Positions 10,121 to 22,979 of a stretch of DNA of 64,000 nt are shown piece after piece. A program made the position numbers and the translations under genes. The DNA is from Schistosoma haematobium (lineage: Eukaryota > Platyhelminthes > Trematoda > Strigeidida > Schistosomatidae): positions 16,897,644-16,961,643 of the forward strand of contig NC_067202.1 in NCBI RefSeq assembly GCF_000699445.3, read 5' to 3'. The notes under the pieces are model-generated. The model searched no databases, was not told the DNA's origin, and worked only from the letters and a program-made list of their open reading frames with translations. Position 1 is the stretch's first letter. Every line of letters begins with the position of its first letter.

Positions 10121-13100
10121 ATGACGCTTCATGGTGAAAGCCGAGTTCCTTCGGAAGCCACGAGGCCGATGCCCCTTCTAACAACTAGAGCAAAAATTTT
10201 TATAGGTACATGGAACGTTCGAACAATGTGGGAAACCGGGAAGACCAGTCAAATAGCAATGGAAATGAGGAGATACAACTTAGCAGTACTGGGAATCAGC
10301 GAAACCCACTGGACCCAAGCTGGACAGAAAAGGCTAGCTACGGGAGAGATGCTGCTATACTCCGGTCACGAGGAGGACAATGCTCCACACACTCAGGGAG
10401 TCGCTCTTATGCTGTCCAAAGTAGCACGAAATGCACTTGTAGGATGGGAATCTCACGGATCCAGAATCATCAAAGCATCATTCAAAACAAAGAAGGAGGG
10501 GATCACAATGAATATTATCCAATGTTATGCACCCACCAATGATAGCAACGACGACATTAGAGATCAATTCTACGAGCGGCTGCAGTCAATCATTGAGAAA
10601 TGCCGAAGAAAGGACCTAACGATTCTGATGGGAGATCTAAATGCCAAAGTCGGAATAGACAACACTGGATATGAAGATATTATGGGACGACATGGACTGG
10701 GAGAAAGAAACGAAAATGGAGAAAGATTTGCAAATTTCTGTGCATTCAACAAATTAGTCATAGGAGGCACAATATTTCCACACAATCGTATACACAAGGC
10801 TACATGGATCTCACCGGACCACACTACAGAGAACCAAATCGATCATATTTGCATCAACAAAAAATTCCGAAGGACAATGGAAGATGTGAGAACCAGGAGA
10901 GGTGCTGACGTAGCTTCAGATCACCACCTAGTTGTAGCCAATTTAAAATTGAAGCTAAAAAAGAACTGGACAAGTGGACAAACAGCACTACAAAGGTTCA
11001 GTACAGCCTTCCTTCGAGATACTGACAAACTCAATGAATTCAAGATAGCTCTCAACAACAGGTTCCAAGCCTTACAAGATCTACTGAAAGAAGAAGAAAC
11101 TAGTATGGAGGACAACTGGAAAGGCATCAAGGAAGCATTAACTTCAACGTGTCAAGAGGTTCTGGGCCTAAAGAAACACCATCATAAGGAATGGATCTCT
11201 ATAGAAACACTGGACAAGATCAAAGAAAGGAAGAACAAGAAGGCAGCGATAAACAACAGCCGAACACGAGCACAGAAAGTCCAAGCACAAGCTGAATACA
11301 TAGAAGCAAACAAACAAGTGAAGAGGAGCATTAGAGCCGATAAGAAGAAATACGTGGGAGAACTAACAACGACGGCAGAAAAATCTGCTAGAGAAGGAAA
11401 TATGAAACAGCTTCACGATGCAACGAAGAAACTAGCAGGGAAATACAGTAAACCAGAGAGGCCGGTCAAAGACAAAGAAGGCAAGCCAATCACCGAAATT
11501 CAACAACAGCGTAACAGATGGGTGGAATACTTCGAGGAACTCCTGAATAGGCCGACTCTAACGAATCCACCGGACATCGAAGCAGCACACATAGATCTTC
11601 CTATAGATGTCAACCCACCAACGACGGAAGAAATTAGAATGGCCGTCAGACAAATCAAGAACGGGAAAGCAGCAGGACCCGACAACATACCAGCTGAAGC
11701 ACTGAAATCAGACACCGAAGCAACCACGAGCATGCTTTATCTTCTATTCAAAAAGATTTGGGAGGAGGAACAAGTGCCGATGGACTGGAAAGAAGGACAC
11801 CTCGTCAAGATTCCAAAGAAAGGAGATCTGAGCAAATGTGAAAACTACAGAGGCATTACACTACTGTCAATACCAGGGAAAGTCTTCAACAGAGTTTTGC
11901 TAAACCTGATGAAGGATGCAGTAGACGCCAAACTTCGAGATCAACAAGCTGGATTCCGTAAGGATCGGTCGTGCACAGACCAAATTGCAACACTACGGAT
12001 CATCGTCGAACAATCAGTTGAGTGGAACTCATCACTATACATCAACTTCATTGATTATGAAAAGGCATTCGACAGTGTAGATAGGAGGACATTATGGAAA
12101 CTTCTTCGACACTACGGAGTTCCTGAGAAGATTGTCAACATTATCCGGAACTCATACGACGGGCTACAGTGCAAAGTAGTGCATGGAGGACAGCTGATAG
12201 ATGCATTCCAAGTAAGGACCGGAGTCAGACAAGGCTGTGTACTCTCCCCCTTCCTCTTTCTTCTGGTGGTCGACTGGATTATGAAGACCTCAACATCTGA
12301 AGGAAAATACGGAATACAATGGACAGCTCAGAACCAATTAGACGATTTGAACTTCGCAGACGACCTAGCCCTCCTATCACGTACACACGAACAGATGCAG
12401 ATGAAGACAGCCAGTGTAGCAGCAGTCTCTGCATCAGTAGGCCTCAGCATACACAAAGGGAAAACTAAGGTCCTCAAATTCAAAGCGGAGAACAGCAATC
12501 CAATCACCCTTGATGGCGAAACTCTGGAAGATGTAGAGTCCTTCACATACCTAGGAAGCATCATCGATGAACAAGGAGGTTCAGATGCAGACGTAAAGGC
12601 GAGGATCGGCAAAGCAAGGGTCGCATTCCTACAATTGAAGAACATATGGAACTCAAAACAACTTTCAACCAATATCAAAGTGAGAATCTTCAATACGAAC
12701 GTCAAGGCAGTTCTACTGCATGGAGCTGAAACTTGGAGAACTACAACAACCACAATCAAGAAAGTACAAGTATTTATAAATAGCTGCCTACGCAAGATAC
12801 TCAACATCCACTGGCCGGATACCATCAGCAATAGCCTACTGTGGGAGAGAACAAACCAACTTCCAGCTGAAGAAGAAATTAGTAAAAGTCGATGGAAATG
12901 GATAGGACATACATTACGCAAATCGTCAAACTGCATCACGAGGCAAGCCCTAACTTGGAACCCTGAAGGGAAGCGAAAAAGAGGAAGGCCAAAGAACACA
13001 TTGCGTCGGATAATAGAAGCAGATATGAAGATGATGAATAACAACTGGACGGAGCTAGAAAGGATTGCCCAGGATAGGGTTGGATGGAGAATGCTGGTGA

Positions 13101-13133
13101 GTGGCCTGTGCTCCTTCACGAGGAGTAACAGGC

Positions 13134-13141
<8 letters not shown>
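10121..13141 (+). CDS. Endonuclease-reverse transcriptase of RTE-like element
   Basis: The frame is uninterrupted for 1,006 aa. Residues ~26-275 are an apurinic-like endonuclease: GTWNVRT (29-35), the metal-binding glutamate in ISETHW (E61), MGDLNAKVG (170-178), TWISPD (228-233) and the terminal SDHHLV (266-271). Residues ~500-790 are reverse transcriptase: [15 protein letters not shown] (514-528), FIDYEKAFD with motif A aspartate D645, [10 protein letters not shown] (701-710) and the FADD catalytic box (745-748). The C-terminal part carries [23 protein letters not shown] and GRPKNTLRR. It would nick target DNA and copy the element RNA in place. All key residues are present, so the copy may be competent. 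The start is the first ATG of the open frame; another just downstream of it cannot be excluded. Confidence 0.95.

Positions 13142-13219
<78 letters not shown>
13134..13219 (+). repeat. (TAAG)n tail of RTE-like element
   Basis: About 86 bp of pure AAGT/TAAG repeats beginning inside the last codons of the reverse transcriptase frame, so there is effectively no 3' UTR. Confidence 0.95.
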
Positions 13220-13221
<2 letters not shown>

Positions 13222-13384
13222 TCCAATAACAGTGAATTTCGTTTCAGACTTTTAATTCATCACCCTCATAATTCATAAAATAAAGAACAAAATTTGACTG
13301 CATTCTGAACGTATATGATCTTGAATTTACAAGTTATATTTTGAATGAGATCGTGAATCAACCAATATAAAACAATAATTTAAA

Positions 13385-13700
13385 ACCCGAAAGCACTGTA
13401 AGTTCATTGAGTCCTAGTGTGAGACTCCTCAGGAGTACGACTCCACGATCCGTACCCAAGTGAATCGAAATTCGAACCTCCGAAATGGTGTGCGAACACT
13501 TAAACTTTAAACCCCTGATCTGGCACATAACAAAGTTAATGTCTAATATCGAACAATCCACGACATTGTGCAAACATCTTCCATTGCCTTTGGTGGGTAG
13601 CTGCCTCACACCTCACGAAACTGGCACCACTTTTCACCTCTTATTACTGGAATTCCGAGAATTAACTCCCGAATCTAGTCACCACTGAGCTCATGATAAT
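13385..13700 (-). repeat. SINE copy with dead hammerhead (palindrome arm)
   Basis: On the minus strand CTGAGGAGTC and ACTAGGAC remain but the GAAAC box is mutated to TCAAT. The B box is GGTTCGAATTTCG-like. Its mirror copy lies at about 22,980-23,295. Confidence 0.6.
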
Positions 13701-15200
13701 TTTCAGTACAGGATTGTGTAGATAGTTGAGTTCAAATTAAGATCATAGTAGTCCAACATTGATGGATTGATGAACTAAATTAAAACTCAACTATATAAAT
13801 AAAACTGTACTGTGAATCACATTATGTATCATAACAGTTTTCAAACGTATGGTGTCTTCTCTAACTTCATTCGTTTCATTGACAAACTTTCTTTATCATT
13901 CTCCACAAATTAATCATCATTGTTTACTTCACTCATATATGAAGTATCTAGTCATTCCATAAACGTTAACTTCACCTATCTTCATGGTTTAATCCAACGA
14001 TCGTTGTCTTCAAACGAATGTTTCGGTCTTTCACAATATTCACATTTTGTTATTGACTTGTTTTGTTTGATTAACAACTGCTCCCGCGATTGTTTGTTTC
14101 TTTTCTATTTACATACGTAACTAATGTCAATATCCATCAGTATCCATCTACTGATTGTCGAGTGAACTGAATTTCGTGTTTTCAGTAATCAGCTGTTATT
14201 CTTGAAATGTTGAGGGATTCCTATTCGAAATGATCTCCGTAATTACAGCATTGTAATGATAGGCTTAATATCATCCTGATGTCATTGTAAGGTTAGTTTG
14301 AGTTTATGTACATGTCGATGGAGTGGACTATCTTCGTTGGCCACAATTACATTTCGTACATAACATTCTATCTGTTCAACTCTCTTCACGTATTGTACAA
14401 TGTGCTTTGCATAAACTGAACTGAACTCATTATGTTCATCTACAAACATCTTTCATTCCAACAAAGTCGTTACCATTCACGTTTGACCATTTCACACAAG
14501 TCTTCTGTCTACTAGTCTCACAATAACAGTTATATTGTTCAACATTATAATCCCGTTTCGGCATAAACTATCGTCAGCTTGAGAACTGTCAGCAAATACA
14601 ATGTTATTCTATTCACTGTTCACACTTCTACAATTAAAATTGAAAACATTGAAATATCACAACGATCAAGGGATAATCTGATGGTACAAGACTAGAACTG
14701 ACCATTTCATAGTTACTAAGAGAAATAGCTAAGATTCAAAGCAATTGAAGTTGATTTGTGTGTTCGAATCACCATCTCCAACTGTCATTTCGAATACTTC
14801 AAATTCAGCTATTTCAATGTATCCTCATCCACATACCTCACATACAGATTCAATTCTATTGAATCAACTGTGATTCACACTGTTCTATGCTAAATAAAAT
14901 ATTCGTCTATCATGTCACCATGTAATAAACAATCATCTACCTTCCTATACAATTAATTCATCAATTATGTCAATCATCAAATTTATGGGTAAGTTTTGTT
15001 TTGGAAAACATCAACAACAAAATAGAAGAAGAAGAAGAAGAAGAAGAAGAGACACATCTACCAATGGAGTAGATGTTTATCAACCAAATTATCGATACTG
15101 TAGTATGTAAACAGTAATAATGGATAAACTGACAATAGGATAAGTAAAGATGGATAGGGGTGGTGGCGGTGGTGGTTGTGGTTAGCCATGGAATACACGA
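13700..15200. other. Unassigned palindrome arm sequence
   Basis: No gene or recognised element. The (AGA)n run at about 15,019-15,049 and a TGG tract at about 15,158-15,182 are microsatellites; the right arm has about two more AGA units. Confidence 0.5.
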
Positions 15201-15435
15201 TTCACCGTTCATCCAGTTTGAGTCTCATCAACTGGATTTAACTACATCCCACACTTGTTCATATTCACTCTGAGACTCGACACATCGACTGATTGTGAAT
15301 TAAGCCAATATCGAGACAATCTGCACCAGATACACATATATCACTCAGAGAGAGAGAGAGAGAGAGATTGATCAATTTCAGTGCTAAACATCTATGGGAA
15401 TACACATGCACACAATACCAAGTGAATTAGAATAT
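15200..15435. repeat. Rearranged Sm-alpha-like SINE
   Basis: A minus-strand hammerhead remnant (CCAGTTGATGAGACTC on the minus strand, about 15,226-15,241) is joined to a plus-strand SINE 3' region (ATATCGAGACAATCTG near 15,309) with a (GA)n run at 15,346-15,367. Mirrored at about 21,235-21,470. Confidence 0.6.
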
Positions 15436-15744
15436 TTTCCTCCCCTTTTTTGTTTCACTGTATTCTCTTATCTCCAATACGTCAATATGAATTAGACAAT
15501 GATTCTCGTTAATAAGATTTACTATTGTGAAATTCGATGTTATTTTTCGAAAGGAGTTTGGTGGGAGATTGTAGAATTGCCAGTTTTCAACCAAGCATGA
15601 TCTGTTCTTAGTGAGATCAACATTCTAGATTAAAATAGTACTGGTCAGTTGTTTGATCCTGTTACGTAACAATTTCACCGTCATGAAAATCTTGAAAGTG
15701 GTGGGAAATGAGCAGACATGTTCTGTCCATCAAATGATCGTTGA

Positions 15745-16196
15745 CCAGCAAAGAGGGCGAAGACAGTTCTACTGAACTATGTCGAAACGTGGAAAACTAC
15801 CACAAGCATCATTAAAATATACACATACTACTAGACAATTGTCAACACAATATACTCAATGTCCGTTCACTAGATACCATCAACAACAACCTACTGTGAC
15901 AGTGAACAATTCAGCTTCTAGATGAAGAGGAAATAAGAAAGAAAACACGATTGAGGTTAATAGGACATACACTGTAAACATCATCAAATTGCATCATGAA
16001 GCAAACACTAATTTGGAATCTTGATGACAATCAGAAAACGAAGAAGAACAATGGACACGTTGCATCGAAAATTGGAAGCAGACATGAAAAAGATGAGAAG
16101 CAAGTGGAAAGCATTACCCAAGACATCGGTGGTATGAGAATTATAGTGGTCTGCTGATACTCCTCCACGAGAGTAACTGACGTATGTAAGTAATGG
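15745..16196 (+). mobile_element. Highly decayed RTE-like fragment (left arm)
   Basis: Follows the C-terminal coding part of the intact element from the VLLHGAETW region to a stub of the tail (GTATGTAAGTAAT near 16,181), with many substitutions and stops. Mirror copy on the minus strand at 20,475-20,930. Among the most diverged RTE copies here. Confidence 0.8.
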
Positions 16197-16459
16197 AATC
16201 TCACGAAGATAACCACAAACATACTCAACAATTACGTGTTATAATCTACAATTAATGTGTTTATATGGATAAATTTGTGTTATACGCACTTAAGTCAATC
16301 AGTATACAAGAATGCAGGCTTACAGGGAAATTCCAAATTAAATGACTCTGATGCTGTATCACATAAAATATATTTTCAAGGAAATATATATATATGTATA
16401 CTTCACAGATGCCCATAATTAGCGAAGTACTTGTTATATGAATAGGAAAGCTTTGTAGA

Positions 16460-16922
16460 TACATAAATATGTAGATTAGATAGATATATACACTTAAGAC
16501 AAATATTGATAGATCATTCATCAATTCATAACCCCGAGATTCCATCATACTAATCATTGATTGACTTCCCTTACAATGTTATATCCTTATGGCCTGTTTA
16601 TTATCACATGATAAGATCATCAATCAAAATAACGACTTATTAACTAGATCAACGACGTGTAAACCAGTACGAACAGTCTAAAGTTACTGTGAGTTCTTAT
16701 CGGACCTGCAAGATAGTAGCCCCTTGTCTAAGCCAGACGGTTCAGTCCAGCACAACAATATAAGCCTCCTATAAATGAATCCTGTATTTCAAACATATTC
16801 CATTTGTATACGAACAAATCAGATCGTATATGGTCTGTTTGGTCTGTATATAAACCCAGTATGTTTGAAATATATGATTCATATCGCCGAGGCTGATATT
16901 GATGTTCTGGACTCAACTGGAA
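16460..16922. other. Sequence present only in left palindrome arm
   Basis: The right arm passes directly from the equivalent of 16,459 to that of 16,923. The extra 463 bp includes a short inverted pair (GTATTTCAAACATA near 16,782 and TATGTTTGAAATATA near 16,860). It is either an insertion here or a deletion in the right arm; short AGA/AAG homology at the junction fits a deletion. Confidence 0.7.
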
Positions 16923-17022
16923 GGGCTGAGAGAACAAAGGACCGATAAGGAAGCTAGACTGCTCATACCGGTCGAACGTCAATGCTTAGATTGTATATGT
17001 CATATTTCGATTGACGAATAAG

Positions 17023-18108
17023 CCAAGTGGTAATTAGCCAGGTTTAAAGTCACAACACATGTTATGTATATTCATTTATTTCTAAAAAGTAACTCATATT
17101 ACCAATCAAGTTGTATATAGTTAACTGCAGAATAATATAAAAAACACTATACGGAGCATATAACATTTCCTTAATTAATATCCGAAGGGGTTTTATGGAT
17201 TTTACAGTCATTTAAATACTTGAGATTATGAGTCAATTAACGTTAGACCATCATGGAAAACATGGTAGCACTGAACGGCCGTTTCATCCTAGTATGGGAC
17301 TTCTCAGCGGTGTGCATTCACGATCGCGCCTTGCGAGACTCGAACCCAGGGCCTATCGGTCCCGCGAACAATCATTTAAACAATAGACCACTGACCTGAC
17401 CGGCATCCAATGGTGTTAATGTCTAACTTAATTACTTTGTTTATTCTATTCAATGGGTAATTTTCCAAGGATATGAACATGATATTTAATGTGTCTTTCT
17501 TTTGATAATTATAAAACAACCTAGATTCTAATGGTATCATTGACATACTCTAAATATATTTTAATTCATGAATTGTTCCTAGTTAGATCATTAATGATAA
17601 CTTGGATACATTGGATGACCATTCCATCTGTTGGATACCAGCTCAATATCCCTGAGATTAAACAGTTTGAAGGTACTGGATTCAACTTTTAGATACAGGA
17701 TTAAGACAATGTGCATAGATAGAATAATAGTTAACAAAGAGATTGGTATATGTGCACCTTGAAGTGAATATCTATATTGGGATGTAGGGATATCGGGTTG
17801 ATTAGTTTATAAATAGCACAAAATGCCCATCATGAATTCCAGTCCTAGTAACAAACCAAACATATACATATATAAGTTGTCTATTGTAATCGATACAACC
17901 AACGATGTATTGATTAATCTGACATCAATGACGACACCAGATAATGAAATATTCATACAATATTGTTTGTATATTTAAAAGAAATGAAAAATGGATAAAG
18001 TCGATAGAAAACGAATTTTCCAAGATTCATCCAAATGACGTCATCATATTTATTTTGTAAATTATGTTAAATAATGTACAAAAGCGAAATTTATATGAAT
18101 ATGGTGTA
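17023..18108. other. Palindrome spacer, left part
   Basis: Apart from a SINE at 17,225-17,430 nothing is recognised. AT-rich, no supported coding region. Confidence 0.5.
17225..17430 (-). repeat. SINE (GGCC-loop family), hammerhead mutated
   Basis: On the minus strand a B box GGGTTCGAGTCTC is followed by CTGAGAA (one core change), GAAACGGCC and a GTT triplet. Stem II still pairs except for one position. Confidence 0.65.
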
Positions 18109-18123
18109 TACTACTGATATTAA

Positions 18124-18647
18124 TAGGGCCACATTCCTTCAATTGAATAGCATATGGAAATCAAAACAACTTTCATAGTGAGAATCTTCAATACGAATGT
18201 CAAGACAGTTCTATTGTATGGAACTGAAACTTCGAAAACTACTACAACCATCATCCAGAAGGTACAAGAATTTATAAATAATTGTCTGCACAAGATAATC
18301 AACATTCATTGGTCGGATACCATCAGTAACAGCCTTCTGTGGGAGAGAACAAACCAGCTTACAGCTGACGAAGAAATTAGGAAAAGACGTTGGAAATGGA
18401 TAGGACATATATTACGGAAATCATCAAACTGCATCACGAGGCAAGCCCCAACTTGGAATTCTGAAGGGAAGCGGAAAAGAGGAAGGCCAAAGAACACATT
18501 ACATCGGGAAATGGAAGCATATATGAGAAGGGTGAATAAAAACTGTAAAGGAGTGTTGAGGACAGGGATAGATGGAGAATGTTGGTGAGCGGCCTATGCT
18601 GCTTCACGAGGAGTAACATGCGTAGGTAAGTAAGTAAGTAAGTGTGG

Positions 18648-18687
<40 letters not shown>

Positions 18688-18756
18688 GTGGAAGTAAGTA
18701 AGTAAGTGAGTAAGTAAGTAAGTAAGTAAGTGAGCAAGTAAGTAAGTAAGTAAGTG

Positions 18757-18799
<43 letters not shown>

Positions 18800-18808
18800 T
18801 AGTAAGTA
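18124..18808 (+). mobile_element. 5'-truncated RTE-like copy nested in R290
   Basis: Starts in the [14 protein letters not shown] region and continues to the end of the coding sequence, with a 144-codon residual frame (18,154-18,588), then a (TAAG)n tail (18,625-18,808) containing GTGTGGAAG interruptions. It splits an R290 palindromic head: TACTGATATTAA at 18,112-18,123 before it and TACTGGTGTCAA at 18,807-18,818 after it, probably a diverged target-site duplication. Confidence 0.88.
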
Positions 18809-18818
18809 CTGGTGTCAA

Positions 18819-18975
18819 CAGATATAAGTAGTATGTATCATCAGTAGAAAATAAAATGACTATCAGTACAAGGTTAAGAAGACCGGAGAAGAGAGAATGA
18901 CAACAGAGAATAGTCGATGTGAAAACGAAGGAACAGTCAAATTTGAAACGATTGATTGAGATTTTGCAAATGAAG
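18819..18975 (+). repeat. R290 repeat, 5' part
   Basis: Continues the palindromic head (GATATAAGTAGTATG) interrupted by the RTE insertion, then GGTTAAGAAGA and GAAACGATTGATT blocks, ending where a SINE begins. Confidence 0.6.
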
Positions 18976-18977
18976 TG

Positions 18978-19215
18978 AGGGGTTTGAGTCCCAGAGTGAA
19001 TATTCATTCTGAGATGCAGGTTCATTTATCTGACAAGTCCCAAATAGGAAGGAACGTACACCCTGGATTCCATTACTAGTTACGATCCATCTTTGCTTAT
19101 AAAGCTTGTGACTTTAAACAATATCGAGACAATTTGTACTGGATACAAATATGCCAATCAGAGATAGATCAGTAGCTATGCAAAACATCAATAGGAAGAT
19201 TCAAATAAGCAATAG
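18978..19215 (+). repeat. Sm-alpha-like SINE with dead hammerhead
   Basis: B-box-like GGTTTGAGTCCCAG, then CTGACAAGTCCCAAATAGG (core A for G) and GGAAC in place of GAAAC, then the full SINE 3' region (TTATAAAGCTTGTGACTTTA near 19,098). Confidence 0.7.
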
Positions 19216-19620
19216 AAAATCAATAGTAATAATAATTCCTTAGAGATAACATACGTTTATATTAACTAAGACAAGGTTAATTTATCAAAAATAAAAGAAC
19301 ATGATCACTGTGATCTGTTTTTCAAAGTTCCTTCAATTAATTTGATCAATCTTTATCGATTGATTGACCGATCTTACTCTTCATACTAAATATTAATTGA
19401 ACTTGATGAATTTCATTTTGAATTAATTTGATTATGGACGATTTGTTCATTAAGATGTAGAAGTCATTTCTGTATTCTGATAGAAGTAAACAACTGATTC
19501 GTAGATATGGGAAGTCACTCAATGATTCAGACAATGAGATCTCGAGCGTATTTATTGATGATGAATGTACGAACTGTATATAGCGAAATTATATCAGATA
19601 GATTCCAGTTATCTATAGTT
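19216..19620. other. AT-rich spacer, nothing recognised
   Basis: No coding region, repeat family or RNA gene could be supported here. Confidence 0.4.
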
Positions 19621-19624
19621 GGCC

Positions 19625-19687
19625 TACGTCTATCTGTCTATCTATCTATCTATCCACACATCTATCTATCTATCTATCTATCCACAC

Positions 19688-19766
<79 letters not shown>

Positions 19767-19771
19767 CACAC

Positions 19772-19818
<47 letters not shown>

Positions 19819-19823
19819 CACAC

Positions 19824-19854
<31 letters not shown>

Positions 19855-19859
19855 CACAC

Positions 19860-19894
<35 letters not shown>

Positions 19895-19899
19895 CACAC

Positions 19900-19976
<77 letters not shown>

Positions 19977-19999
19977 CACATCTATCTATCTATCTACAC

Positions 20000-20052
<53 letters not shown>

Positions 20053-20120
20053 CACATCTATCTATCTATCTACACATCTATCTATCTATCCACACATCTA
20101 TCTATCTATCTATCTATCTA
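19625..20120. repeat. (CTAT)n array, ~500 bp
   Basis: Near-perfect CTAT repeats interrupted about a dozen times by CCACACAT or CTACACAT. It abuts the inner end of the right palindrome arm exactly. Frames of 185-210 codons across it are artefacts (poly-LSIY). Confidence 0.97.
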
Positions 20121-20474
20121 TTGGTCATTCGAAATATGACATATACAATCTAAGCATCGACGTTCGATCGGTATGAGCAGTCTAGCTTCCTTATCGGTCC
20201 TTTGTTCTCTCAGCCTTCTACAAAGCTTTCCTATTCATATAACAAGTACTTCGCTAATTATGGGCATCTATGAACTATACATATGTATATTTCCTTGAAA
20301 ATATATTTTATGTGATGCAGCATCAGAGTCATTTAATTTGGAATTTCGCTGTAAATCTGCATTCTTGTATACTGATTGACTTAAGTGTGTGTAACACAAA
20401 TTTATCCATATAAACACATTAGTTGTAGATTATAACACGTAATTGTTGAGTATGTTTGTGGTTATCTTCGTGAG

Positions 20475-20930
20475 ATTCCATTACTTACATACGTCAGTTA
20501 CTCTCGTGGAGGAGTATCAGCAGACCACTATAATTCTCATACCACCGATGTCTTGGGTAATGCTTTCCACTTGCTTCTCATCTTTTTCATGTCTGCTTCC
20601 AATTTTCGATGCAACGTGTCCATTGTTCTTCTTCGTTTTCTGATTGTCATCAAGATTCCAAATTAGTGTTTGCTTCATGATGCAATTTGATGATGTTTAC
20701 AGTGTATGTCCTATTAACCTCAATCGTGTTTTCTTTCTTATTTCCTCTTCATCTAGAAGCTGAATTGTTCACTGTCACAGTAGGTTGTTGTTGATGGTAT
20801 CTAGTGAACGGACATTGAGTATATTGTGTTGACAATTGTCTAGTAGTATGTGTATATTTTAATGATGCTTGTGGTAGTTTTCCACGTTTCGACATAGTTC
20901 AGTAGAACTGTCTTCGCCCTCTTTGCTGGT
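20475..20930 (-). mobile_element. Highly decayed RTE-like fragment (right arm mirror)
   Basis: Mirror of 15,745-16,196. Same decay pattern, so the insertion predates the duplication. Confidence 0.8.
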
Positions 20931-22979
20931 CAACGATCATTTGATGGACAGAACATGTCTGCTCATTTCCCACCACTTTCAAGATTTTCATGACGGTGAA
21001 ATTGTTACGTAACAGGATCAAACAACTGACCAGTACTATTTTAATCTAGAATGTTGATCTCACTAAGAACAGATCATGCTTGGTTGAAAACTGGCAATTC
21101 TACAATCTCCCACCAAACTCCTTTCGAAAAATAACATCGAATTTCACAATAGTAAATCTTATTAACGAGAATCATTGTCTAATTCATATTGACGTATTGG
21201 AGATAAGAGAATACAGTGAAACAAAAAAGGGGAGGAAAATATTCTAATTCACTTGGTATTGTGTGCATGTGTATTCCCATAGATGTTTAGCACTGAAATT
21301 GATCAATCTCTCTCTCTCTCTCTCTCTGAGTGATATGTGTGTATCTGGTGCAGATTGTCTCGATATTGGCTTAATTCACAATCAGTCGATGTGTCGAGTC
21401 TCAGAGTGAATATGAACAAGTGTGGGATGTAGTTAAATCCAGTTGATGAGACTCAAACTGGATGAACGGTGAATCGTGTATTCCATGGCTAACCACCACC
21501 ACCACCGCCACCACCCCTATCCATCTTTACTTATCCTATTGTCAGTTTATCCATTATTACTGTTTACATACTACAGTATCGATAATTTGGTTGATAAACA
21601 TCTACTCCATTGGTAGATGTGTCTCTTCTTCTTCTTCTTCTTCTTCTTCTTCTTCTATTTTGTTGTTGATGTTTTCCAAAACAAAACTTACCCATAAATT
21701 TGATGATTGACATAATTGATGAATTAATTGTATAGGAAGGTAGATGATTGTTTATTACATGGTGACATGATAGACGAATATTTTATTTAGCATAGAACAG
21801 TGTGAATCACAGTTGATTCAATAGAATTGAATCTGTATGTGAGGTATGTGGATGAGGGATACATTGAAATAGCTGAATTTGAAGTATTCGAAATGACAGT
21901 TGGAGATGGTGATTCGAACACACAAATCAACTTCAATTGCTTTGAATCTTAGCTATTTCTCTTAGTAACTATGAAATGGTCAGTTCTAGTCTTGTACCAT
22001 CAGATTATCCCTTGATCGTTGTGATATTTCAATGTTTTCAATTTTAATTGTAGAAGTGTGAACAGTGAATAGAATAACATTGTATTTGCTGACAGTTCTC
22101 AAGCTGACGATAGTTTATGCCGAAACGGGATTATAATGTTGAACAATATAACTGTTATTGTGAGACTAGTAGACAGAAGACTTGTGTGAAATGGTCAAAC
22201 GTGAATGGTAACGACTTTGTTGGAATGAACGATGTTTGTAGATGAACATAATGAGTTCAGTTCAGTTTATGCAAAGCACATTGTACAATACGTGAAGAGA
22301 GTTGAACAGATAGAATGTTATGTACGAAATGTAATTGTGGCCAACGAAGATAGTCCACTCCATCGACATGTACATAAACTCAAACTAACCTTACAATGAC
22401 ATCAGGATGATATTAAGCCTATCATTACAATGCTGTAATTACGGAGATCATTTCGAATAGGAATCCCTCAACATTTCAAGAATAACAGCTGATTACTGAA
22501 AACACGAAATTCAGTTCACTCGACAATCAGTAGATGGATACTGATGGATATTGACATTAGTTACGTATGTAAATAGAAAAGAAACAAACAATCGCGGGAG
22601 CAGTTGTTAATCAAACAAAACAAGTCAATAACAAAATGTGAATATTGTGAAAGACCGAAACATTCGTTTGAAGACAACGATCGTTGGATTAAACCATGAA
22701 GATAGGTGAAGTTAACGTTTATGGAATGACTAGATACTTCATATATGAGTGAAGTAAACAATGATGATTAATTTGTGGAGAATGATAAAGAAAGTTTGTC
22801 AATGAAACGAATGAAGTTAGAGAAGACACCATACGTTTGAAAACTGTTATGATACATAATGTGATTCACAGTACAGTTTTATTTATATAGTTGAGTTTTA
22901 ATTTAGTTCATCAATCCATCAATGTTGGACTACTATGATCTTAATTTGAACTCAACTATCTACACAATCCTGTACTGAA

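Larger units (their letters stand above)
9945..13219 (+). mobile_element. Near-complete RTE-like non-LTR retrotransposon
   Basis: A 5' region with a GC-rich block (CCCAAGCCCGGGTAAAGGAG near 9,971) precedes a single 1,006-codon frame (10,121-13,141), which ends directly in a (TAAG)n tail (13,134-13,219). The total of about 3.3 kb, a single EN-RT frame and a short-repeat tail instead of poly(A) match the RTE clade. At least ten truncated relatives lie in this window. Clade assignment is from architecture, not phylogeny. A target-site duplication was not identified by eye. Confidence 0.88.
13263..17022 (+). repeat. Left arm of large inverted repeat
   Basis: Reverse complement of 20,120-23,418 at roughly 98% identity where compared by eye. 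It contains a SINE (13,385-13,700), unassigned sequence, an (AGA)n run, a rearranged SINE (15,200-15,430), a degenerate RTE fragment and, unlike the right arm, an extra ~463 bp at about 16,460-16,922. Matching short frames at 13,920-14,120 and 22,561-22,761 reflect the duplication, not genes. Confidence 0.93.

Noticed and set aside
12328..13119. 263-codon minus-strand frame
   Set aside because: Exactly antisense to the reverse transcriptase C-terminus, whose plus-strand frame has clear motifs. Similar antisense frames at 18,211-18,497, 39,194-39,694 and 52,270-52,689 recur only because the sense strand is the same element.
13920..14120. 66-codon frame duplicated at 22,561-22,761
   Set aside because: Identity of the two frames comes from the inverted duplication as a whole, not coding constraint. 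The flanking non-coding DNA is equally conserved.
14970..15212. Frame with a run of serines, duplicated at 21,462-21,710
   Set aside because: The serine run is the AGA microsatellite, and its two-unit length difference between arms is slippage.
19625..20120. CRISPR-like regular spacing of CCACACAT interruptions
   Set aside because: The intervals are themselves the tetranucleotide repeat and vary in length, and the genome is eukaryotic.
19507..20176. 185-210 codon frames of repeated LSIY
   Set aside because: Pure translation of the (CTAT)n array; likewise 31,861-32,199 over GATA.
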